DNA from: Oncomelania hupensis
Lineage: Eukaryota; Mollusca; Gastropoda; Littorinimorpha; Pomatiopsidae
DNA: 64,000 nt
Direction: 5' to 3'
Assembly: GCA_036898135.1 (NCBI GenBank)
Contig: CM072526.1
Span: 9,801,726-9,865,725 of the forward strand
Under the pieces are notes generated by a model, which was not told the origin of the DNA, ran no database searches, and saw only the letters and a program-made list of their open reading frames with translations. Made by a program: the position numbers and the translations under genes. Of this stretch, positions 55,198 through 64,000 are shown piece after piece (position 1 is the stretch's first letter; every line of letters starts with the position of its first letter).

Positions 55198-56400
55198 ACC
55201 GAAATGCATACAACATCCCCATCATCAGCTTTGTTGCTTCCATCAGTGCTACCCCGTTCTCCAGGGTGTGAACCAAGTGCCATGAATAGTTTAGATATAG
55301 AATATATATTCAAATTTGTTTGCAAATCTATTCAAGTCCTAAATATAGGTAGTCAAAAGCCATTTTTAAAAAATGATTTCCTCATCACAAAACTGACATA
55401 GATTTAAAGAGCTTTTCATTCTGAACACAGTGGTATATTTTTTTTCCCCATAGGACAAATAGGTAAAAAGTTATTAATGTTTGAAAATGCCGAATGTTGG
55501 TGTTTTTTGGGCAACGTTTTGGAATTGAAGAAATTGACAACTTTGGAGTCTCAAAGTGAAGCCAATATTGATACCAGGAAGCTGATTTTTGACAGGTAAC
55601 CCCTTCATATGTTATACTCCAAGCCCAATTTTCTTCAGGCCTCTCCCATGTAATGTTCAGCCGTTTTGGTGCTTCAAAGTTGGGAAATCATCAAATTCGC
55701 AGTGCGCGCCGGCAAATTATAGGCCTACTGGTGTGCTACTACGCTCAGCACGCGTGTCGCTTAACAGGCCTACGAGTACGCCATGACCGCAAGAATTCCC
55801 GAACACCGTTTGGGTAGGCTTTTCTACGGCAAAGCGCTCCGCGATACAGTAATGCACAAATTAATAAATACCCTAGTTTTATAAAGGAAAGTCTGCTCTT
55901 TATTTCTTGCTAAGTTTTAAACTTCTAGTTAAAATCAAACTTACATCAAAACCGCTTTATCCACTTTGTTCGGCTCGTAACAAAACTTTTACACACGAGA
56001 GCCCCACAATACCTATATGTAAATGAAGCTAAGTATCCGAACTTCTCATTGGTTCTTATTTTTAGGCCATCCAATGAAGTATCGCAAAGCGCTTAGACTT
56101 TGAAACGAGCCCCTCTCAGCAAACGACGCTGACAACTTTTTCCGCACCGCCATTCAGCGCTCGGATAGGGGCGTATTCAAAAGCTGTTTTCTCGGAATCT
56201 TTCGCATAAACATGCATTAAAAACAACACAGATGTAAAGATAAAGCTTTCAATTTTTATTTGAATACAGCCACTGTTCGTTTTGATGCAGTTTTACATTA
56301 ATAATAAGTGTTGAAAGTGAAGTGAAAACTGAGTCAAAACTGCCGACCGGACAAGAGCTAATGAAGGGCTTGGAGTACCTACTAAATAGTAAAAAAATTG
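55198..56400. other. No gene recognised
   Basis: Interior of the 8.6-kb element between the candidate terminal exon and the inverted SINE. AT-rich with a more GC-rich patch at 55690-55860. No coding support. Confidence 0.45.
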
Positions 56401-56406
56401 CATGTT

Positions 56407-56798
56407 TAAATAATAATAATAATGTTCGTCATTTGTAAGGCGCCTTAGCCTAAGGATCAAGGCGCTGGCCGATACAGGATCTAACTCAAACCGCCCGAGA
56501 CGCCACCCGCAGCCTTTGGGCGCATGGTCTGACGCCCGGACAACTGAGCACAATCCTGGGCAGCCAGGGATGGAGGAGAAGGACCAAGTGCATGCTGGGT
56601 GTGTTCTTGTTACCGGCACTCACCCGTCTAGGACATGAGCGTCAGGATCTTTAAAGTCCGTTATGATGGAATGCATGCGACACAGACTAGACCTCGGTTT
56701 ATACTCTCATCCGAAGGAGAAGGAAAACAGGAGTAAAGTGTCTTTCCCAGGGACACAACACAATGGCCCGGCCAGGACTTGAACCCGGGACCTTCAGT
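56407..56798 (-). mobile_element. tRNA-derived SINE, same family as 37.4 kb, 5' truncated
   Basis: Minus-strand copy with B box GGGTTCAAGTCC and the shared body (GGGAAAGACACTTTA, CCTCGGTTTATACTCTCATC-like in reverse). It has a complete 3' end, AAGGCGCCTTACAAATGACG, followed by (ATT)n. The A-box part is missing. Confidence 0.88.
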
Positions 56799-56859
56799 TA
56801 ATGTTGTCTGTCTGTCTGCCTTCCATCTGTGCAAAACTTTAAAGTGGCTAATTACACGA

Positions 56860-57300
56860 GACCTCGAAAATTATCAGTGATTGAATGACTACACTTCAAG
56901 GTCAAGGTCACAGGTTCAACAAATGTTAGTCAAGCTATGTCAATTTTCCACAAAATTTCTTGTTAATCCTAAGTTATTAATATTAACTAAACTTCAGATT
57001 GTTTGATGCATGATAGGTATCAATGAGACGCACATGCATATTTTGTCAACCTTGCTCCAAGGTGAAGGTCATTGGAGATGTCCAAAATAATAAAATCTTT
57101 TGCTGTAATTTATTTTATCGTACATGAGTGCATTTATAGCTTGAGGTCAAGGTCAAGAGCATCGAAATATCAAAGCTTGTATTACTTTGCATTTTAAACC
57201 CACCGTTTCAATCATTTAACTTTTTTTTCTGGCATCTCATTTTTGTGTTATTTATTGGGAGTTCCATAAGGAGCATGTGAGTCATATGGACTTGCCTTTC
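56860..57300. repeat. Non-coding stretch rich in AAGGTCA motifs
   Basis: CAAGGTCAAGGTCACAGG near 56897, CCAAGGTGAAGGTCATTGG near 57057 and GAGGTCAAGGTCAAGAGC near 57142 recur in similar context. This suggests a diverged internal duplication or an old interspersed repeat. No gene. Confidence 0.5.
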
Positions 57301-58285
57301 CAGTGATTGATGGTGTTCATCATGTTCAAAGCTTTTTGAGGTGCTACTTGTCATTAAGTAATGGAAATTTACTGCTCTGTATTGTGTAGACTAGTTTTTA
57401 GGCCCGTTTTGTTATGTAGTAGATTTCTGTCTTAAACTTAAGAGAAAGCGTGGATTAATCTGGCAAAGTACCAAATTATATTTCTTTGCCAAGTTAATAC
57501 ATATGTTATTCTCGGGGTTCTTGTTCATCAAAAAGCAATGTCAAGACTAATGACTATATAATAATATTCTGCTCTTCACATGGTTTTATTATACCTTTGA
57601 GGTGCTGGAAAAAAAACGAATTATAAGTGGTTGCACTCAATTGATCCTTATTCAGAATATATTAACGTAACGGAAACCATAAACAATTTATGTATAACTT
57701 AACTAAATGAAGTTGATAAAAAAGTAATAATAATATATACAAATTATGCTCTACTAGACACTTTCAAAATAAAAATGTTAACAAATTATGTCTGTGTTAT
57801 GTTGTTCATATGTTTGTTTTACATTACCAATTCTCTGCTTTTTTATTTTTCCATTCCTCTTTTTTTCCAATGAAGATTTGTATACTTTTCCACCCTTCTC
57901 ATTCTTTCTTTTCCTATGGAGATTTTATGCTTTTTCTCCATGCTTCTCCTCATTCTTTCTATTAATTCTTCTTCATACTCCTCATACTTTTTCTTCTTTC
58001 TCCTTCTTGCCTTTTCTTCAATGATTTGATTTAAATCTGGAAGTAAAGTAATAAATTGAACATGAAAAAATTATCAACAGTTAACATTTGAGAACGATAA
58101 GATATCTTTTTTTTGCAGATCTTCCAGTCTGGATTCAAATTAAAAAAACTTTAAAACCATACAATACAAAGTAAATGTAAGCAAAGTAAATATGACAAAA
58201 TTGTTTGCTTAATGCCGAATTTTTCTTTTTGATTTTTACTGACACCAGCTAATAATTTATTTTTTGGGCTATGGGGAGAAAAAGA
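57301..58285. other. No gene recognised
   Basis: AT-rich sequence with a TTCTTT-rich pyrimidine region at 57838-58020. Confidence 0.5.
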
Positions 58286-58289
58286 GGGT

Positions 58290-58382
58290 CATGCACTGAC
58301 CTTTCCAGAGGTGCACTGTAACAACCTCAGACCTTTCGGTTCTCAATTCAATGCTTTAACCACTGAGCTACCGCCCAGGTCT
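58290..58382 (-). mobile_element. tRNA-like SINE head
   Basis: Minus strand reads GGGCGGTAGCTCAGTGGTTA with a degenerate B-box region (GGTCTGAGGTTGTTAC). Only the head and a short body remain. Confidence 0.55.
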
Positions 58383-59276
58383 TATAGTAAATGGCAAAAG
58401 TCTATCCTTCAATAACAGCTCTAATTCTATACAGTAGCCTATATATCAACTGAATATATTGTAATTGAAATTATAAAAACAAAATCGGAGGAAATTTTGA
58501 GCAATAGTAAAAGTTGTTTCATTAGTTGAATTAAACTAAAAGTGTCAGTGTACTGCACTCACGTACTGAAAATCTTGCAAATGCAACCTTGGCCATTTAT
58601 ACGTTTTGGTTGTGTCCGTGTGTGTGATAAACCCAGTTTTTCCACAGAAACCCAGATGTCCAATATGCATGTGTAAAAACCCACTGGTATCAAATGAACC
58701 CACTATTTCATAGCGCAATTTCTCCTTTTGTTTTTGTCAAAAATGAAAACGGTTGTGACAGATAACCTTACAAGAGGCTATTGTATCCGTTGAGTGAATA
58801 GGAATGGTCTGTAATGAAGGGAAAGGATGGAACCCAGTTTGCCTTGTTTTGAACATAAACCCACTATTATAGTTTTGAACGTATGTGTGTGTGTGTGTGT
58901 GTGTGAATACGAATACGAAATTTTATTGTCATAAAACACAAGTGTGTGTGGTCCTGTGTTTGTTCAAGCTTTTTCTAATAATTATTACTTTTCTTTCATA
59001 TTTGGTTGGTTCAGTTCACTATACATTTACTGCACTGTTACTATGCCACTCTTGGTATGGCTTAAAAACGTGCACATTTTCAGGGGGGCTTTGCCCCCCC
59101 TGGACCCCCTACAAGGGCCCTGCCCCTTGACCCCGCAGGGGCCTAGGCGGCCCCTGGACCCCGGCCTTTTCAGAGTTTTTCTCAATGAGTTGTTCCCCAC
59201 CCTGTGGTTAATTGACAATAAGTGTAATTCTTTATAGCCCTGGACACCGCATTATGCTTTGTTATGACACGTAACA

Positions 59277-59356
59277 GTTTTGTGTGGTCCTGATTCGGCT
59301 CTTAGCAGTCCACTGGACTCTATAAAGATTGATTATCTAATCTAATCTAATCTAAT
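59277..59356 (+). mobile_element. 80-bp retroposed 3' end of the 32-34 kb repeat family
   Basis: Flanked by CACGTAACA at 59268-59276 and 59357-59365. Contains GGTCCTGATTCGGCTCTTAG and a (TCTAA)n tail, the same 3' module as in the 32.2-34.6 kb cluster. Confidence 0.82.
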
Positions 59357-59365
59357 CACGTAACA

Positions 59366-59750
59366 CAGTTCAATATTGATCTTTTCATCTTGTACAGTGG
59401 TCATTGTGGATCACAACCTGTATATCAGACCTGAATCTGATGACAAGGAGTTACACAGTGACAGTGTATAGTGGTGTGGATGTTATACTGTAATTACAGA
59501 TCTGTACAGTTCATTGATGTCTAACATTCTTAATGTTAAGGCTTTTCCTAAACAATTTTTTTTAGTCTTTAAACTTTATACCTGATTTTGTAAAAGTATA
59601 TGAGTGTGTGAAACTCGAAAATATGCTTGGGTCTGTAGCTTTAAATGTTGAAGCTTGTTTTTGTTTTTTCCATAATTCTTTTTTAAAATTCACAATTTCG
59701 AACCCCTATACAAACTGACATGCAGTTTGCCTGTCGCAAAACATGATGTA

Positions 59751-59791
<41 letters not shown>

Positions 59792-60003
59792 TACCTAGAA
59801 GTTATCTCCCATCTCTTTTTCCTTTTTTCTGCTTATTTAGTTTTATATTTTATAGTCCGATTTTATACATATTACTTCATACTCAGATTATGTTCCTTTT
59901 ACTTTAGAATATAGAATTTTATTGTGTGCAGTGTGTATTTACAATTCACCTTTGAGAGAGTATTGCGTTATTTACAGGTAGGAATTGTTAAAGTGTATTC
60001 AAC
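59366..60003. other. Upstream region of the ankyrin gene
   Basis: AT-rich, with a (GA)n tract at 59756-59790. TATTTACAG|G at 59970-59980 is an acceptor-like site that would place the coding ORF at the start of an exon with an untranslated 5' exon elsewhere. Confidence 0.4.
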
Positions 60004-62907
60004 ATGGAGAGCTTGACAGAACTTGTATTCAACATGGAGAGCTTGACAGAAGATTTAGATAATGCAGAGAAAGGACATGAGTGGCCTAGGGTAGCTAATA
60101 TACTAAATTACTATGGTAACGTCGTGCCCAAAAGAAACAGACTCCGAGCTGTAGACGCCTTCATTGAAAATAGAAAGGTTGAGGTTGACAGTTTCACGGC
60201 GTATGTCATCATACAACACTGTAACAGAGAGCAAAGGCACAGATTACTGAACAGAGCACTGACACAAGGATGGTGGTCCACTGTGGTCGCGGTGCTGAGG
60301 GAAGATGTTAGTGACAAACAGCAAAAGAAAGTTGCAGTTGATACAGTCATAGAAAATGCAACTGATAATGTTTATGCAGTCATCATACCACACTGTGACG
60401 GAGAACAACTGAACAGAGTGCTGGACAGAGCATTGGCAGAAAAATGGTGGGACATTGCGACGGGGAGTATTAAGAAGGGCGCTGTCATCACCACACTTCA
60501 CAAGTGGAAAACATTTACATATCACACCATTCAACAACGAAAACTTCAACATTCAAGCGAGACAGTGAAATTGTTCATGCCTCATAACACAAGCACACTG
60601 TTGACTACATATGTCGACTGGAGTCAACTTTCAGAAGACCAAAAAACTGTTGTTCTGATGGTGTCATTGGAAGAGTTACGAATTACAGACACGTTGTTAT
60701 CTTTTGCTGTGAATCTGAGTGACCTTTCACAAGAAGAACTGAGTGAATGTGTTATGATTTTAATGAAAGAAGACAGGTGGGATGAGATCAGCCAGGTCTG
60801 TCTGTGTCATGTGTGGGAGCAAGTTGGTCGTGAGTTGTTGCAGGAAGCTGTGGATCAGAGACGGTGGAGCATTGTCAAGCAGTGGGCAGACCACACTTTG
60901 TATGACGACCAGCGTTGGTGGGCAGTGAAAGAGGCTTACAAAGAGAAGCAATGGCGCATCATGTTGCTGCTGTCTGACCACGGCCTGACGGAGATAGAGC
61001 TGATGTGGGTATACTACCGGCTGGCCATGTTCGCTGACTGGGCCACTGTTGGTCACATGCTTCAACGGGGAGTGGACGTCACTGATCTGAGAGAAGTGGT
61101 GGAGAACGCCATGATCAGCACAAAGACAGCCAGAGACCCGGCAAAACGTCTGGCTTTAGGAAAGAGATGGCAACGGCTGAAGGCACTAGAACAGCAAATG
61201 TCTAACGTTTCAAGTCGACAGGCCTACAAAGCAGCAAAGTCCTGTTTGTGGCGTGTTGTCATGCCAAGTCTGCATTACCAGAACGGTAAGATCAGACACC
61301 AACTGATACAAATCACACTGAAAGCCGCCCTAGAACACAAAGCATGGCACGTGGTGCTGCAGTTGATTAAAATTGATATGAAGCAGGCGCAGAGGGACTC
61401 ACTGTTTACTGACATGGTGAGACAACTCCAGTGGGGTGTGTGCAGAGCACTGCTAGATCACGGTGTCAGTGTCCACTTGTGTCTGGATGTTCTGCCAAAG
61501 CTGATGGAGGAGGATCAGTGGCTGCTTGTGGCCAGGATGATGGAATACGACCTGGACGACGCCAAAAGACGAGAAGTGATGGAGCGTGCCATGGAGAGGA
61601 GGCAAGGCAGTGTAGTGTGGCGATGCATCAGCACCATGCAACACTATCACCTTTCTGAAGAGGAACGGGAACAGCTGTTCCATCAAGCGATCAGCCGTTG
61701 CGTCTTGCAGGCAGTCAAACCTTTGATAGAAGAGAAAGACCAGACAGGACTCAGACATCGTGATGGAGCTCTGCTAGCAGGCATAGAACTACGTCAGTGG
61801 GACGTGGTGGACTACTGTCAGGAACAGCGCGCTGACATCAACATGAAAAACGATGAAGGAGAGACACCTCTCAACAGGGCAGCCAGGAAGAAAGACTGGA
61901 AGACTGTGAAAGCCTTAGTGGTCCGAGGTGGTGATACCAATATGGTTGATAGAGATCACCGTAGTTTGTTGAATAGAACTATTGAAGCAAAGCAGATGGA
62001 TCTTACAAAGTTGGTTATTGAGTACCATGGAAACATAAACAAGAAATTTAGACATGTGACACCACTCCAATCCTTGATAAGCGGTCGCTATGGAGATGTA
62101 ATTCATCACACACTGATGTGGTGTCCTGATCAGGCTAAAGTAGTGAATGAGAGAGGTGAGACAACTCTACACGCCATTGCGTTGGACAAGAGACCAGAGT
62201 TCCTGTACCACCAGGTGGTCAGGGGAGTTAACCCACTGCGTGTGACAAAGAATGGCCAGTCTGTGTTGCTGTACGCTGTGATAAATAAACACTGTGCACA
62301 GAGGATGGTAGCAGAATGCATCAGACTGGGTTTCAGCACACACCAACCTGCACTGACAGGAACACATCAACCATTGAAAAATTACCTGAATGATTTCATA
62401 TTTTCACCGATAACAGGGAACTTCCAAAAACGTCCAATAACATCACCTCTACTTTCAGCTGTAATGAGTTCACCCTTCATACTGGCACACATGCTGTATG
62501 AGTCAGGATCCTGTTGCTATTCACAGCTGTTCCACATATACAAGGACTGTCTTGATTTCTTTGATCTTTTGACAAAGAGAGATCAGAGACCGCGAAATGT
62601 CTGGCAGCAATACATACGCTTTATAAAGGACAAATACCGAGAACGGCACGACGAGCTGATGGAAAGATTCACCACGTTCATACCCTACCTGAGGGAGATG
62701 GCCACCACACCTCGCAGTCTGGTGTCCTCGTGTCGCCTGGTTATCTCACACTGCCTCAATGTCCGTCGGGGGTATGAGAGAGATGTGTACCAGCTTGGTT
62801 TGACTGACAGAATGACCAACTACATTCTGTTCTCAGACTTAACGGACCCTGACTACGAACCTGTATGGTACGTTACCGCCACTCAAGCCACAGAAGTGAA
62901 AGAATGA
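60004..62907 (+). CDS. Ankyrin-repeat protein with SOCS-box-like C-terminus, 967 aa
   Basis: A single uninterrupted frame. Residues about 20-600 are degenerate 30-35-residue helical units with Trp at regular places (WWSTVVAVL, KWWDIATGSI, RRWSIVKQW), probably divergent ankyrin-like repeats. Residues about 615-790 contain recognisable ankyrin repeats (NDEGETPLNRAARKKDWKTV, NERGETTLHAIALDKRPEFL). The end (903-945) carries P-R-S-L906-VSS-C910-RLV-I, matching the elongin BC-box pattern, then a weak Cul5-box-like LGLTDRMTNYILF. The architecture is that of ASB proteins, substrate receptors of Cul5 ubiquitin ligases; the target is unknown. The first 30 bp of the ORF repeat the start context, giving two equal ATGs (60004, 60034). 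Confidence 0.85.
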   Translation: MESLTELVFNMESLTEDLDNAEKGHEWPRVANILNYYGNVVPKRNRLRAVDAFIENRKVEVDSFTAYVIIQHCNREQRHRLLNRALTQGWWSTVVAVLREDVSDKQQKKVAVDTVIENATDNVYAVIIPHCDGEQLNRVLDRALAEKWWDIATGSIKKGAVITTLHKWKTFTYHTIQQRKLQHSSETVKLFMPHNTSTLLTTYVDWSQLSEDQKTVVLMVSLEELRITDTLLSFAVNLSDLSQEELSECVMILMKEDRWDEISQVCLCHVWEQVGRELLQEAVDQRRWSIVKQWADHTLYDDQRWWAVKEAYKEKQWRIMLLLSDHGLTEIELMWVYYRLAMFADWATVGHMLQRGVDVTDLREVVENAMISTKTARDPAKRLALGKRWQRLKALEQQMSNVSSRQAYKAAKSCLWRVVMPSLHYQNGKIRHQLIQITLKAALEHKAWHVVLQLIKIDMKQAQRDSLFTDMVRQLQWGVCRALLDHGVSVHLCLDVLPKLMEEDQWLLVARMMEYDLDDAKRREVMERAMERRQGSVVWRCISTMQHYHLSEEEREQLFHQAISRCVLQAVKPLIEEKDQTGLRHRDGALLAGIELRQWDVVDYCQEQRADINMKNDEGETPLNRAARKKDWKTVKALVVRGGDTNMVDRDHRSLLNRTIEAKQMDLTKLVIEYHGNINKKFRHVTPLQSLISGRYGDVIHHTLMWCPDQAKVVNERGETTLHAIALDKRPEFLYHQVVRGVNPLRVTKNGQSVLLYAVINKHCAQRMVAECIRLGFSTHQPALTGTHQPLKNYLNDFIFSPITGNFQKRPITSPLLSAVMSSPFILAHMLYESGSCCYSQLFHIYKDCLDFFDLLTKRDQRPRNVWQQYIRFIKDKYRERHDELMERFTTFIPYLREMATTPRSLVSSCRLVISHCLNVRRGYERDVYQLGLTDRMTNYILFSDLTDPDYEPVWYVTATQATEVKE

Positions 62908-62944
62908 ACTGTCCTTTGTACCCAGATCTTCCTCATCTCTGTTG

Positions 62945-63376
62945 CTTTGTGTCTGTGCATGTTATGGCCCTTTGTGTCTGTGCATGTTATGACCCTTTGT
63001 GTCTGTGCATGTTATGACCCTTTGTCTCTGTGTATGTTATGACCCTTTGTGTCTGTGCATGTTATGGCCCTTTGGGTCTGTGCATGTTATGGCCCTTTGT
63101 GTCTATGCATGTTATGGCCCTTTGTGTATGTGCATGTTATAGCCCTTTGTGTCTGTGCATGTTATGGCCCTTTGTGTCTGTGCATGTTATGGCCCTTTGT
63201 GTCTGTGCATGTTATGGCCCTTTGTGTCTGTGCATGTTATGGCCCTTTGTGTCTGTGCATGTTATGGCCCTTTGTGTCTGTGCATGTTATGGTCCTTTGT
63301 GTCTGTGCATGTTATGACCCTTTGTGTCTGTGCATGTTATGGCCCTTTGTGCCTGTGCATGCTATGGCCCTTTGTT
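62945..63376 (+). repeat. Minisatellite, 25-bp unit, about 17 copies
   Basis: The unit is TTTGTGTCTGTGCATGTTAT plus GGCCC or GACCC, and it begins about 40 bp after the ankyrin gene's stop codon. It probably lies in the 3' untranslated region. Frames through it encode Cys/Val/Met repeats and are not genes. Confidence 0.95.
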
Positions 63377-63665
63377 TCAAAGGCAGAACTAACTTAACTG
63401 GATTTGTCATCTCTGTAAGATTGTTGAATGCTGCACGTGACAGTGCATGTATCGCCGTGTGTTATAAACTAGTGTTGCTAAATTGTTTCATTACTCTTGG
63501 ACTGAATTTTTATTCAGCACGTGTAGTAGGAAAGACAGCGGAACTGAACGATGGAAAGATTGTCTGTCATCACCTCTGTGTTAAGTCATGGTGGGTGTGG
63601 GTTAAATATTAAATATTGTGTATGTGTGTGTGTGTGTGTGTCTGTGAGAGAGAGAGAGGGGGAGG

Positions 63666-63696
<31 letters not shown>

Positions 63697-64000
63697 GTTA
63701 TTCTGTTACTTTGCACTCACAGTACAAGAAAAAAGACAATGAACGGCACAAAAAAGACTGGTCCATAGACATCACAAGACAAATCTCTAAAATGTCAAAC
63801 ACCCGTTTTAAAGTTTCACTGGCTCGGTTTGAAAAGAAATTTGGATATTATCCATCACATCAAATATAGTAAGTGGAAAAAAATAACACCAATATGTATG
63901 CATCACAGATTTGAAATAATAACAAGAGGGTTCACGGAAGAAGACAAAAGAGAATGCACATTCTTTAAATAGTGACATCAAACTCCAACAAAGAGTGCTA
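63377..64000. other. No gene; (TG)n-(GA)n microsatellite
   Basis: The TG tract at about 63618-63641 is followed by a GA tract to 63697. The remainder is AT-rich without coding signal. Confidence 0.6.

Larger units (their letters stand above)
50607..59204. mobile_element. 8.6-kb hAT-like DNA transposon, no intact transposase seen
   Basis: The left end is CAGGGTGGGGAACT. The right end read inward on the minus strand is CAGGGTGGGGAACAACT, a 13-bp perfect inverted repeat. TGGTTA flanks both sides (50601-50606 and 59205-59210). CAGGG ends are typical of hAT elements. A 6-bp duplication is shorter than the usual 8 bp, so this is an unusual group or another superfamily. The right subterminal zone (59081-59165) is a GC-rich array of CTTTGCCCC and CTGGACCCC units that can fold back. 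No DDE/hAT transposase ORF was found inside. Contents are a zinc-finger exon, exon-like fragments, SINEs and a nested related element. Confidence 0.8.

Noticed and set aside
56860..57200. Nuclear-receptor response elements (AAGGTCA half-sites)
   Set aside because: The motifs occur in a repeat-like context without a nearby gene, so they are better explained as part of an old interspersed repeat.
63030..63612. Cys-rich repeat protein (CVCACYGPLCLC) resembling a toxin or metallothionein
   Set aside because: Produced by the 25-bp minisatellite cycling through all three frames. Not a gene.

Overview
This window is eukaryotic and animal. It is dense in transposable elements, minisatellites and microsatellites, has splice-like exon fragments, and carries one long ankyrin/SOCS-box-like gene. 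The mix of elements (a Polinton, RTE and CR1-like LINEs, Gypsy elements, tRNA-derived and 5S-derived SINEs, a CAGGG-ended DNA transposon) suggests a marine invertebrate, most likely a gastropod or other mollusc. The species cannot be read from the sequence.

Layout. 0-9.4 kb: one candidate exon, a SINE-like fragment, two minisatellites (81-bp and 45-bp units), a LINE 3' remnant, a Q/P-rich pseudo-exon, then about 3 kb with no recognisable gene. 9.45-31.7 kb: a Polinton/Maverick (adintovirus-like) element bounded by diverged inverted terminal repeats. It encodes protein-primed DNA polymerase B, a DDE integrase, an A32/FtsK-type packaging ATPase, a double-jelly-roll major capsid protein, a penton-like minor capsid protein and several orphan and membrane proteins. 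It is damaged. A 5.6-kb Gypsy LTR element with a GGCTA target duplication splits one gene. A 294-bp SINE splits the major capsid gene. One gene has a frameshift, and two have in-frame stops near their 3' ends. No adenain-type protease was found.

The nested Gypsy element has LTRs that differ at one base by eye. Its order is gag-protease-integrase-RT remnant, a Gmr1-like order with integrase upstream of RT, and the RT catalytic core is deleted. 32-45.5 kb is a retroelement graveyard: a repeat family with a conserved 3' end, an RTE LINE (minus), a SINE that forms a 244-bp palindrome through (TA)90, a CR1-like LINE with PHD, endonuclease and RT domains, a LINE RNase H fragment, a Gypsy integrase tail and another RT fragment. 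45.5-50.6 kb holds microsatellites and a second RTE fragment.

50.6-59.2 kb is bounded by CAGGGTGGGGAAC inverted ends and a perfect 6-bp TGGTTA target duplication. I read it as one 8.6-kb hAT-like DNA transposon that carries a zinc-finger exon. A 1.05-kb relative with its own duplication (TACATT) is nested inside it. 60.0-62.9 kb is an uninterrupted 967-codon gene with helical/ankyrin repeats and a C-terminal SOCS-box-like motif, followed directly by a 25-bp minisatellite.

Within the Polinton, polymerase and integrase would serve replication and insertion, and capsid proteins and ATPase would serve virion assembly. The present copy looks non-functional as a whole.
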